Source: Acanthochromis polyacanthus (lineage: Eukaryota; Chordata; Actinopteri; Pomacentridae). Taken from it: a stretch of DNA of 64,000 nucleotides. Position 1 is the stretch's first letter; each line of letters opens with the position of its first letter. Below, piece by piece: positions 10,369 through 19,020 of the stretch. Where the stretch lies: assembly GCF_021347895.1 (NCBI RefSeq), contig NC_067125.1:23415621-23479620 (forward strand). Direction: 5' to 3'. A program made the position numbers and the translations under genes. The notes below the pieces were generated by a model. That model made no database searches and was not told the DNA's origin. It saw only the letters and a list, made by a program, of their open reading frames with translations.

Positions 10369-10686
10369 TACATTTTATTTGTAACAAACTTTTCATTGAG
10401 CTAAAATCTCAAAGTGCTGCATTAAATTTATAAAGCGACAAAAAACACACACCAAAAAGCCAATGCAAAGTCACTGAAAGACACATGCTCACAGCTCTAC
10501 TCCACTATCATCAACAACAGGCAGCGGCTCTTCCACTGTGTAGAGGGATTATGTGAAATCTGAAAACATCAGAACCAAGATGGTGGGAAACAGTGTGACT
10601 CGATGAACATGGCACCTAATGGAAATGAGTGTCATTTTTGTATTCACTGAAGTGTTCACACACAGTAGACAACTTGTAGAGATGGA

Positions 10687-10696
10687 AAATCAGACA
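10687..10696 (+). repeat. Outer target-site duplication, left copy (SINE)
   Basis: AAATCAGACA is repeated at 16602-16611 after the far end of the nested elements. It delimits the oldest insertion of the nest. Confidence 0.8.
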
Positions 10697-11298
10697 CCTA
10701 TCCATTATCTATACACCGCTGGAGTCTATCCAGCTGACTGAAGGTGAAGACATGAGAAACCTGGACAGTTAACAGTCTATCACAGGACTACATATAGAGA
10801 AAAACAATCACACTCACATTCACACCTACAAACAATTTAGAATCACCAATTATCCTCAGCATGTTTTTGGACTGTGGGAGGAAGTCAGAGAAAACCCACA
10901 CATGTACAGGAGAACATGCAAACTCCATGCAGAAAGATCCCAGGAAGGACGGGATGCGAACCAGGGATCTTCTAGCTGCTAGGTTAGGGTGACCATACGT
11001 CCTCTTTTGCCCGGACATGTCCTCTTTTGAGAGGCTGTCCGGCCTGTCCGGCCGGCGTTTATAAAGTCCTTCAAATGTCCGGGTTGTTGATCTTGCTTAA
11101 CTTGAGCGCGTCACAGACCCGTGTATTTATCATTCACGTTGAATGGTTCCTTTGGAAACACGCTCTGAGAGGCGGAGTTTGAGCCGAACCCCGGAACGCT
11201 CCACACTCACTCACTCCTCGCAGGCTGACAGGCAGGTGGGCACACTGCGAGAGAACACTCGAACCGAAAGAAAATGCCGAAACGCAAATGTCATTTCA

Positions 11299-11303
11299 CT
11301 GAT
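11299..11303 (+). repeat. Gypsy 5-bp target-site duplication, left copy (CTGAT)
   Basis: CTGAT precedes the left LTR and is repeated at 15823-15827 after the right LTR. Confidence 0.9.
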
Positions 11304-11501
11304 TGTTGTGTGTGGGTATTAGACATTCACCACACAGTAGAATGGAACAGGCAGGATGTAGCTTTATTCATTAGCATGTGTCTTCACTTCTTCTCTCATG
11401 CTCTAGGTCCTATCCTGCTACAGCTTGGGGATAGCGCCCTCTGTAGGACTCTTTTATGAACAGCCTGTAATACTGCAAAGTTATTTCACATGAACACAAC
11501 A
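11304..11501 (-). repeat. Gypsy 3' LTR (left in the window)
   Basis: 198 bp, identical by eye to 15625-15822. In the minus sense this is the downstream LTR, immediately after the polypurine tract. Confidence 0.93.
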
Positions 11502-11514
11502 TCTTCCCCTTTTC
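11502..11514 (-). other. Gypsy polypurine tract
   Basis: On the minus strand GAAAAGGGGAAGA directly abuts the 3' LTR, the expected plus-strand priming site for reverse transcription. Confidence 0.8.
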
Positions 11515-11644
11515 AACAAAGGATACTTCTTATGCAATGAACTATCAACGTATCAACAAAACATTTACATATTGCGTTCAGTACTTAGTATGTAACTCAG
11601 ACTCTACACTAAGACTGTTAAACAAATAAGACACTCTTTTGCCC

Positions 11645-12031
11645 TCATTTAGACATGACAAAGTCCTGGGTCCAACTAGGTGGGTTTCTAATCCTGATAG
11701 GTCTTAGTGCAGAACCAGACTCAGGATGAAGTGGTTCGTCAGTCGCATGCTCCGTAAAGTTCATTACATTGTCCAAGTTTGATTCTGGGTTCAACTCTGC
11801 CAATGCGGATAAGCGTGAGCCGTTCCAGACTCTTCCATCATCCAGCAGGTAACTGTTAGAACTTTTTCTGGCTAGAACAGTCATTGGTTTGGTAAACTTG
11901 AGTTCTCCTTTCTTTACTTTCCAAGGTTTCCTAACCCGGACTTGGTCACCAGGCCGGAATTCTGTTGTTTTGGCATGTCGGTGAGCATCTGTGTATTGTT
12001 TTGATTTTATTTGTTTTTGTTTGACTTTCAC
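11645..12031 (-). pseudogene. Gypsy integrase C-terminal segment, out of frame with gag-pol
   Basis: This frame continues the integrase end after a single-nucleotide frameshift near 12025-12033. It carries the GPG-like/chromo-barrel region (FRPGDQVRVRKPW, then SYLLDDGRVWNGSRL) typical after the Gypsy integrase core, and ends at a stop at 11645-11647. It has no plausible ATG start of its own and is best read as the displaced tail of the polyprotein. Confidence 0.85.
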
Positions 12032-15000
12032 GTATAGTGTGCTCGTCTGTGGACGGTACAGGCATCTCTTTAATCACCAGCTTTGTTCTCATTCGGCGTC
12101 CATGAAGCAGTTCTGAAGGGGATACACCAGTGGTGGAATGAGGTGTCGCTCTGTAGTCCATCAGGAATGTTCTCAGGAATGTTTTCCATGGTTGTTTTTG
12201 GATTGTAGCAGTCTGTAAACAGTCTTTAATAACACGGTTAAAGCGTTCTACTTCCCCGTTAGCTCTCGGATAGTATACAGATGATTTCAGGTGTGTAATG
12301 TCCCTTCTCTTGAGAAACTCAGCAAACTCAGTGGAGACAAACTGAGGTCCGTTATCACTGACCAGCTCTTTTGGATTCCCCTCTCGAGAGAAAACAGTGG
12401 ACAGGAACTGGATCATAGTAGCGGTGTCAGCACGGGGAGCGAAAGCCACTTCAGGCCACTTGCTATGGTAATCCACAAGTGTTATAGCAAACCGACAGTC
12501 AGCAGGTGCTATCTCAAACGGGCCCACAATGTCCACTGAAACCTTCTCCCAGGCAGCGGCTGGCAGGGGCACAGGATGAAGCGGGGCATCATGGGTCACT
12601 GTTGTTTTATCGTTCAGACGGCAAGTCGTACAGTTTTTAACAAATGTCTCTATTTGTGAGTCCATCTTGTACCACCAATATAGTTCTCTGAGGCGTTGTT
12701 TAGTCTTAAAAATGCCTTGGTGTGTCTCATGAGCGATATCAATGAGCCTTGTCTGCATAGACTCAGGTACGAGTAAACGATGAGTACCTCTGATGACACA
12801 GTCCTCTATGACCACAAGCTCATGTCTAATCAGGAAGTAGGGCTGTAATTCAGGATCAACCGCTTTCTTCTTTGACGGCCAGCCCCTTTTTATCTGTGCA
12901 CACAGCTTTTTTAGCACCGGGCAGTCATGGCAGGCGGACTCAAACTCATCCTCAGAAACAGTGCTTAGATCGGCGAGAATGGTTGCAACAGACTCCACAT
13001 TTTCAGCATATGCAGGATCTGTCTCTGGCAGTGGAAGTCTTGATAGACAGTCAGCAACATTGTTCAATGAACCTTTTCTATATTCAACATTGTAGTCAAA
13101 CTCCATCAGGCGCGCAGACCACCTGGCTATCCGTAGGCCAGCACGGTTGTTTCCTTTGGTCGTGAGGAGTGTTGTTAGCGCTTGATCAGTGCGCAAAAGG
13201 AATTTTCTTCCCCAGAGCCATGTTCGCCATTTTTCGACAGACCAAACGCATGCTAGCGCTTCCTTTTCGACAATGGAATACTTCCTCTCTGCGTCCGACA
13301 GACTGCGGGAGGCAAAAGCCACAGTACGTTCTTCACCATTGTTGTCCATTTGAGTAAGGACGGCCCCAAGCCCATAGTCTGAAGCATCAGTAGAAACTAT
13401 GGTAGGCCTGGCAGGGTCAAATAGCGCCAGTGCAGGGCTGTTGACAATCAGCTGTCTGACTTGGTCAAAACTCACTTGACGTTCATCGTTCCATTGAAAT
13501 GTACTGTTCTTTCGCAATAAAACTCTCAGGGGCTCCACAACATCAGCATAGTTGGGCACAAATTTATTGTACCAGGTTGTCAGCCCTAGGAATGAGCGCA
13601 GTGCAGCAAGGTCAGTAGGAGGCGGAGCATTCAGGATTGCAGCTACGTGAGAGTCATCTGGCAGCAGACCGTCTGAGCCGACCTTGCAGCCAAGAAAACT
13701 CAGAGTAGTTTGACGAAACTTGCATTTGTCCATGTTCAACCTCAGGCCTGCGTTGTTTATTTTACGTAACACAGCCTTCAGATTTACCTCGTGCGCCGCT
13801 TCAGAAGTTCCATAGACAATGACATCGTCAAGGTAGCACTGAACACCTTCCAGTCCACTGAGGATCGTTGACATCATCTTTTGAAAGGCGGCAGGGGCGG
13901 AGCTAAGTCCGTATGGAACTCTGCAATATCGGTACAGGCCTTCGTGTGTAATAAAAGCTGTTAGCCCTCTGCTATCTTCATGCAGCTTTAGTTGGTGATA
14001 TGCAGATTTGAGGTCTAGAGTGGAGAACATGACAGCTCCACGCAGCTCAGACATTATGTCCTCAATCAACGGCAGAGGATGGCCATCTATAATGACAGCT
14101 TTGTTAGGTTCCCTCAAGTCCACGCACATACGAATGTCACCGGTCTTTCTCTGGGTGACCACAATTGGGGATACCCACTCAGATGCGTCAATCCTCTCAA
14201 TAATTCCATTTTCTTCCAGGTTCTTTAGTTCATTTGATACAGCATCACGCACTGAGAGAGGTAAGCGGCGGAGCTTTTGTTGCACAGGCTTGACTTCAGG
14301 TCGCACTTTTACTTTGTGAACAAAGTCTTTTGCGCATCCAAACGCAACTGGAGCTTTCACTGTTTGTTTGGGTGAGGCTTCGGTTTGGTGAAGGGTTGTA
14401 CTGACTGTAGAGATGTCAGATAGCAACTGTCCTCCTTTTATCTCTAACTCAAGAGCAGCAAAAAGGTCCATACCGAGTATTGCTGTTCCCGTTTTGACTA
14501 TGTAAAAGTCAGTAGTAGCACACTTGTTATGGTAAGTAATTGTAGCTTTAAGACACCCTAACACATTCAGTTTATCCTTAGAATATGTAACCAGTTGCAC
14601 TTTGGGTTCATTTAGCTTACTCAAACTAAAGTGTTTACGGTACACATCACTAGGCAGTATAGACACACCTGACCCTGTATCAACAAGCATCTCAATATCA
14701 CAGGCCTGAGCAGTAGGTGCAGTAATAGTAGCAGTACACATTAGCTTAGAAATGTCAATACCACTGTTCACAGCCAAGACAGTTATTTCAGGCACGATCA
14801 CATCATCACTCTTATTGGACACTTCATTTACAGGCTTAGCAGAGGATTTACAAACTCGAGAATAATGCCCTATTTTTCCACACATTTTACATTTACAGTC
14901 TTTAGCAGGACAAGATTTATCATTTGCAAGATGGTTTTCTGACCCGCAACGGTAGCATGTATTGCTTTTTCCATCCATCTTTGGCTTACTCCGCTTTGTT

Positions 15001-15593
15001 TTGAAATTGCTCTTTTTCCTCACGTGCACCGCGGCAACATCTTTTGAAGTGTCGGTATCAGCAATGGCTTTTGCATTGGCTATGGCAGATTCAATGCGCT
15101 GAGCTATATCCAGTGTCTTTACTAGAGTCAGATTTTCCTCCATTAGCAGTCTTTCACGTATTCGAGGATTGTTAGTCTTTTCTACAATCTGGTCGCGCAG
15201 CATCTCATTCTCCATGTTGCCAAATCCACAATGTTTAACGAGCTCACGTAATGCTGCAACATAGTGATCTGTAGACTCACCCACCGCTTGTGCTCGCTGG
15301 CGAAAACGGTACCTCTCGGCAACAACATTCACTTTTGGAGAAAAGTATTTTTCCAAAGCACTCACAGTCCCTGTATAGTCATCACTATCGAGTGGCAAAG
15401 TGCTGTAGATTCGTTGTCCTTCTGTTCCCAAGCAGTGAATAATCAAGGCTCTCTTCCTCTCGGCGGAAAAGCCATTTCCCCCGATAGCAAGCAAATAGTT
15501 GTCGTACAACTTTTTCCACGCTTCAAAAGCGATCTTTGGTTCACCCGGGCACTCCAGGAAAACCGCAGGAGGTTGTAAGGAAAGTAGAGCCAT
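11946..15593 (-). CDS. Gypsy gag-pol polyprotein (frameshifted near its end)
   Basis: The long frame extends up to 15647; MALLSLQPPAVFLECPGEP at 15593 is the likely start, since the upstream codons fall in the primer-binding site and LTR. Positions below are counted from 15647. Gag-like region, about 20-200. Two zinc knuckles, about 231-266 (CYRCGSENH; CKMCGKIGHYSRVC). Aspartic protease DTGSGVSIL, about 323. Reverse transcriptase LDLKSAYHQ at about 544 and YLDD at about 605. RNase H STDASDYGLGAV, about 752. Integrase HHCC, about 973-1009, then the catalytic triad in VSVDIVGPF, VSDNGPQF and GEVERFNR. Gag and pol share one frame. After residue 1206 the frame is shifted and ends at 11946. It would make a polyprotein lacking the native integrase tail. 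Confidence 0.93.
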   Translation of the reverse strand: MALLSLQPPAVFLECPGEPKIAFEAWKKLYDNYLLAIGGNGFSAERKRALIIHCLGTEGQRIYSTLPLDSDDYTGTVSALEKYFSPKVNVVAERYRFRQRAQAVGESTDHYVAALRELVKHCGFGNMENEMLRDQIVEKTNNPRIRERLLMEENLTLVKTLDIAQRIESAIANAKAIADTDTSKDVAAVHVRKKSNFKTKRSKPKMDGKSNTCYRCGSENHLANDKSCPAKDCKCKMCGKIGHYSRVCKSSAKPVNEVSNKSDDVIVPEITVLAVNSGIDISKLMCTATITAPTAQACDIEMLVDTGSGVSILPSDVYRKHFSLSKLNEPKVQLVTYSKDKLNVLGCLKATITYHNKCATTDFYIVKTGTAILGMDLFAALELEIKGGQLLSDISTVSTTLHQTEASPKQTVKAPVAFGCAKDFVHKVKVRPEVKPVQQKLRRLPLSVRDAVSNELKNLEENGIIERIDASEWVSPIVVTQRKTGDIRMCVDLREPNKAVIIDGHPLPLIEDIMSELRGAVMFSTLDLKSAYHQLKLHEDSRGLTAFITHEGLYRYCRVPYGLSSAPAAFQKMMSTILSGLEGVQCYLDDVIVYGTSEAAHEVNLKAVLRKINNAGLRLNMDKCKFRQTTLSFLGCKVGSDGLLPDDSHVAAILNAPPPTDLAALRSFLGLTTWYNKFVPNYADVVEPLRVLLRKNSTFQWNDERQVSFDQVRQLIVNSPALALFDPARPTIVSTDASDYGLGAVLTQMDNNGEERTVAFASRSLSDAERKYSIVEKEALACVWSVEKWRTWLWGRKFLLRTDQALTTLLTTKGNNRAGLRIARWSARLMEFDYNVEYRKGSLNNVADCLSRLPLPETDPAYAENVESVATILADLSTVSEDEFESACHDCPVLKKLCAQIKRGWPSKKKAVDPELQPYFLIRHELVVIEDCVIRGTHRLLVPESMQTRLIDIAHETHQGIFKTKQRLRELYWWYKMDSQIETFVKNCTTCRLNDKTTVTHDAPLHPVPLPAAAWEKVSVDIVGPFEIAPADCRFAITLVDYHSKWPEVAFAPRADTATMIQFLSTVFSREGNPKELVSDNGPQFVSTEFAEFLKRRDITHLKSSVYYPRANGEVERFNRVIKDCLQTATIQKQPWKTFLRTFLMDYRATPHSTTGVSPSELLHGRRMRTKLVIKEMPVPSTDEHTIRESQTKTNKIKTIHRCSPTCQNNRIPAW

Positions 15594-15609
15594 CTCTTCC
15601 TCACTACTT

Positions 15610-15621
15610 GCCTCGTCGCCA
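15610..15621 (-). other. Gypsy primer-binding site (tRNA-Ser-like)
   Basis: On the minus strand TGGCGACGAGGC begins 3 nt after the 5' LTR. TGG plus GCGACGAGG matches the complement of the 3' end of vertebrate serine tRNAs ending CTCGTCGCCA. The site lies within the open frame upstream of the likely start codon. Confidence 0.75.
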
Positions 15622-15624
15622 CTT

Positions 15625-15822
15625 TGTTGTGTGTGGGTATTAGACATTCACCACACAGTAGAATGGAACAGGCAGGATGTAGCTTTATTCATTAGCATGT
15701 GTCTTCACTTCTTCTCTCATGCTCTAGGTCCTATCCTGCTACAGCTTGGGGATAGCGCCCTCTGTAGGACTCTTTTATGAACAGCCTGTAATACTGCAAA
15801 GTTATTTCACATGAACACAACA
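15625..15822 (-). repeat. Gypsy 5' LTR (right in the window)
   Basis: 198 bp, identical by eye to the other LTR. In the minus sense it should hold the promoter. The long gag-pol frame extends back into its end at a codon for Met (15647). Confidence 0.93.
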
Positions 15823-16458
15823 CTGATGAAATGCGAAAAAAGTACCCCTGTTTTCGTCCGGGTCGTGTCAAATGGGAGGCAGAATGTACAGTCTGCAAAG
15901 CTGGGACTTATGGCTCTGTGGCTAATAAGAAAAGGAAAAAGAAGGGGAAAAAAGGACTGTTGACTTGAGCCATTATTTCTATATATTTTTTTCATTTGCC
16001 ATTAGACACATTATTTTGAAGAATGGGCTAACTGAACATTGAAGAATAGACTACCTCTCTTTTTTCTTTTTGTTCAATATTTTGGGGCATTATTTCTATT
16101 TTTACATAATTGATAATTGGAAGGTTATTTTGAAGAATGGTACTCTACCTCACTTTTCCTAACTAAGGTGTAAGTGTCAGACTTAAGAGAGATGATTATT
16201 TCTTATTTTGTTAAACATCTGAATACATGTGTTCCTACACAACTTGAGTCAATAACTATTAAAGACTAGAGCATGCCATATTTGTATGTGACTGATTGTA
16301 TTGTTTAGGAGAATTTATAAAGCAACTGTCTGTGAGTGTTTTGGGCTATCTTTCTGTATACCCAGGTAAAGTGTTCTTTTCTGGGGAATTCAGAATATCT
16401 GTTTAACTGAGTTTGAAGCACAGAAAGCCCCCTGGCCCATGGAAAACCCCTTAAAAAT

Positions 16459-16489
<31 letters not shown>

Positions 16490-16494
16490 GGGGG
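16459..16494 (+). repeat. (GT)n followed by a run of 22 G
   Basis: A GT dinucleotide stretch passes into an uninterrupted G tract at 16473-16494 inside the hAT-like element. Such a tract could form a G-quadruplex and is prone to sequencing error. Confidence 0.85.
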
Positions 16495-16611
16495 ACTGAA
16501 AATTTTTCGCGCGTGAGCTGGAAGTGTGTCCTCTTTTCAGAGAAACAGAATATGGTCACCCTATGCTAGGTGGCAGTGCTAACCACAGCTGTGCAGCCCA
16601 TAAATCAGACA

Positions 16612-17420
16612 AATAACATGTATTACATAGATATTAACATATCACTTATGAGCTGATGAATAATTCAAACCAGAGTAATGCGTGTAGAGAAGCAGGTTGG
16701 AACTAAATTTGATGTAAACATTTTTCACCAGCACTCTTCTGAATGACAAGCAACCAGCTTGGTTGGAAGGTTAATTAGCTTTATTTCATATGTGCTGTAC
16801 CTCCCTGCAGTAAATACCATGAGAAGAATTCAACGGAAAAACAAGAGGTGTACATTTTGGCACATGTCCATCTGGCTGTAAGGGCTAGGCTGCTGTTACC
16901 TGGACCTGCCTTTCAAAAGCTGTCTGAATTATAGCAAGTGTAAGAAGACACATCTTACACTTGTTAAGATGTATTTCACATAAACAACCCAACAGAGAGG
17001 AGAAAAAGAATTCCTGGCAAAAAAAAAAAGACTTAAATGCAACACAAAAGCGGATGTACTGACTGTACATGTTCCTGTTTGGAAGTGTTAAAAAACATTC
17101 ATTTAAAAAGAAACATATTTCTGATAAAATATATAGATAAAAAAATCAATTTGTGTGTGATGTGATTATTTTTGTGCAACACAAAAACTTTGTACTGCAC
17201 TGTATATGTTTACTTTCTAAAAGAATTTTCTTCTATTTTTTAATTACGATTTTTGTTCATTGCTCATTTTAATATTGAAATTCTAGCTTTTGTGTTTGGT
17301 TGGTGATTTTTTTAAAGCTTTTTTGTATTTATTTATTTATAAACCAGTAGACATATAAAGCATACCAGAAACATATGTTATCAGTAGAACACAAATTACA
17401 GCTCTAGATCATACACAGCC
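16612..17420 (+). other. Intergenic sequence, nothing recognised
   Basis: AT-rich DNA between the nested elements and the Tc1 relic. No gene or clear repeat was recognised by eye. Confidence 0.35.
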
Positions 17421-17429
17421 GTTCCACGT

Positions 17430-18120
17430 CTGAGAAAACCTCCACTGATAGAAAGACCTGGTCATTCAGTATCTTCAGGTATCAGCTGACCTCATTCTTT
17501 GGGAACATAACATTGGTGAACCTGACCAACCCCAGATCATAACCCTAACCCCCACAGACTGGTAGGAACTAGACATGATGAGTTCATTACTTCTTCTGCC
17601 CCTCTTCTTACCCTGATGCCCCCATCACTCTGGAACACGGTAAATCTGGGCTCATCAGACCACATGACCTTCCATTGCTCCAGAGTCCAATCTTTATGCT
17701 ACCTAGCAAACTGAATCCCCTTTTCTGATTAGCCTCACTGATCAGTGGTTTTCTTAGAGCTACAGCTGTTTAGTCCCAATCCTTTGAGTTCCCTTCATGT
17801 GGAAATGTTCTTACTTTCATTATTAAACATAGCTGTGAGTTCTACTGTTGATTTCCTACGATCATCTAAGAGTTTGTTCAGACCACATTAGTTCCTTGAA
17901 GATGATGGTTCTCCACTATCTTTACAGGTTTTAATAATGTGTTGGACAGTTCTTAACCTGATTTTAGTAGTTTCAGAAATCTCCTTAGTTGTTTTATTTG
18001 TTTGATGCAGGCCAATAATTTGACCTTTCTGAGACAGATTAACATCCTTTCCATGGCCACAGGATATGTCTTCCAACATTTAAGAAATGAGAAGCTCCTC
18101 ACTGCATCAGCTAGGGTTAA
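17430..18120 (-). pseudogene. Tc1-like transposase relic
   Basis: On the minus strand the helix-turn-helix region survives at 17888-18079 (LSQKGQIIGLHQTNKTTKEI and TVQHIIKTCKDSG). Broken downstream pieces follow: PLISEANQKRG, then WSNGRSCGLMSPDL, which corresponds to the W(S)DE block. Stops and shifts throughout show it is inactive. Confidence 0.75.
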
Positions 18121-18230
18121 ATAGGTTGTTGCAGCTGAAACATACAGTATCAATCACTGCAGTAATTATCCAGTGGATAATTACCTGTTTGCTTAGTTAA
18201 ATCCGGTGTATCTAAGTGTATGCATATGTC

Positions 18231-18686
18231 ACAGGCCAAATTAGAATCCAGGCAGATTTAGAATCCGCCTCGGCAGAATTAGGATTTTGATTTCGCCTAG
18301 GCAAAATCAAAATCCTACCATGGCTGTTGTACGGATTTCAATCTTGATATAGCAATAGCCTGCATATTAGAAAGAATAATCCTAACCCTCTAACAGGATT
18401 TTGGTATACAGTATATGAAAAAAAACAGAAACTACTTTGACAACATAATTTTTCCCTGTTTATTTTGCCAAGTGTTGAGGACAAAAGTTGACATTACTTC
18501 TAAAGTAATTATTTACCTTGTATCTAAAACCAAATTTCAAGGTACATAATGTTAGGGAAAACAAATAATTACATTAACAGAGCTTATCATATTCAAAACC
18601 CTTCAAATTTCAATCTAGGCTAGGCGAAATCAAAATTCTAATTCTGCCTAGGCGGATTTAAAATCTTCCTGGATTCTAATTTGGCC
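18231..18686. mobile_element. MITE with ~70-bp terminal inverted repeats and internal foldback
   Basis: The left end (aggccaaattagaatccagg, then gattttgatttcgcctaggc) and right end are inverted copies over about 70 bp with few differences. Just inside the left repeat, aggattttgattt and aaatcaaaatcct form a perfect short hairpin around 18287-18320. No coding capacity was seen and no clear duplication could be fixed. Confidence 0.75.
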
Positions 18687-18689
18687 TAT

Positions 18690-18906
18690 AACACATACAT
18701 ACTCAGACACTACAGAGACAAGGACGCGATATTTACGAGGCGCATTGAAGCAGCAGAGCGACGTTCCACAGTGTGCTGCGTTCAGGAACGCCCCGTCTGC
18801 CTCTGAGAGCCAATAGGATCCAGCGTGGGAACAGGCGTTTAGTGACACTGCTGCGAACTTAGACCTCTTTTCTATTGTGTCATTTGTGCTGAATAACTCC
18901 GAGATA
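18690..18906 (+). promoter_or_regulatory. tmem97: Putative tmem97 promoter and 5' UTR
   Basis: The stretch between the MITE and the start codon is less AT-rich. It contains a CCAAT box (gagagCCAATagg, about 18810) roughly 95 bases before the ATG and several CpGs. There is no obvious TATA box. The start of transcription cannot be fixed from sequence alone. Confidence 0.5.
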
Positions 18907-19020
18907 ATGACTCTGCGTGTGTTAGAAATAATCTTTTTCTTCTACTTCGCCTCTCACATTCCCATCACCTTATTTATTGACCTGCAGGCTCTGCTGCCTG
19001 GACATGTGTATCCACAGCCG
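18907..19020 (+). CDS. tmem97: tmem97 exon 1
   Basis: 38 codons from ATG to the gtaagt donor. It encodes the first transmembrane helix with [11 protein letters not shown]. Exit is phase 0. Confidence 0.96.

Larger units (their letters stand above)
11304..15822 (-). mobile_element. Full-length Ty3/Gypsy LTR retrotransposon (Mag/K02A2.6-like), minus orientation
   Basis: The element is 4,519 bp with two 198-bp LTRs (11304-11501 and 15625-15822) that look identical base for base. They run TGTTGTG...ACACAACA and are flanked by CTGAT. On the minus strand the order is LTR, tRNA-Ser-like primer-binding site, gag-pol in one frame, polypurine tract, LTR. It lacks an env-like frame. Identical LTRs point to a very recent insertion. 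It interrupts the hAT-like element. Confidence 0.95.
11274..15967 (+). pseudogene. Truncated hAT-like transposase N-terminus, interrupted by the Gypsy element
   Basis: The reading frame starts MPKRKCHFTD at 11274 and resumes after the Gypsy insertion at about 15823 with KKYPCFRPGR and then CTVCKAGTYGSV. It ends after a Lys/Arg-rich stretch at a TGA near 15967, roughly 58 codons once the insertion is discounted. The CxxC pair looks like half of the N-terminal zinc-binding region of this transposase family; the catalytic and dimerisation parts are absent. The family assignment is from memory of similar fish transposases. Confidence 0.65.
10985..16563 (+). mobile_element. Non-autonomous hAT-like DNA transposon, split by a Gypsy element
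   Basis: Termini are exact 13-bp inverted repeats, TAGGGTGACCATA at 10985-10997 and its complement at 16551-16563. They are flanked by an 8-bp duplication TGCTAGGT (10977-10984 and 16564-16571), the hAT hallmark. Subtracting the Gypsy insertion and its duplicated 5 bp leaves about 1,055 bp, too short for a full transposase. It encodes only an N-terminal transposase-like fragment (see 11274). It contains a run of 22 G at 16473-16494. Confidence 0.88.
10697..16601 (-). mobile_element. tRNA-derived SINE split by a nested hAT-like element
   Basis: The parts at 10697-10984 and 16572-16601 form one SINE. On the minus strand it starts with tRNA-like sequence (TGGTTAGCACTGCC, then CTGGTTCGCATCCC). 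It continues through cctcccacagtccaaaaaca and gtgaatgtgagtgtgattg to a ggat-rich 3' tail. Related copies are at 25039-25376 (+), 29185-29385 (-), 41292-41480 (-) and 61256-61352 (+, tail only). It carries a 10-bp duplication. Confidence 0.85.

Noticed and set aside
12291..14319. Plus-strand open frames of 60-103 codons
   Set aside because: They are antisense shadows of the Gypsy gag-pol frame.
18877..18906. Longer tmem97 N-terminus
   Set aside because: The upstream in-frame start would be GTG; homologues begin at the ATG at 18907.
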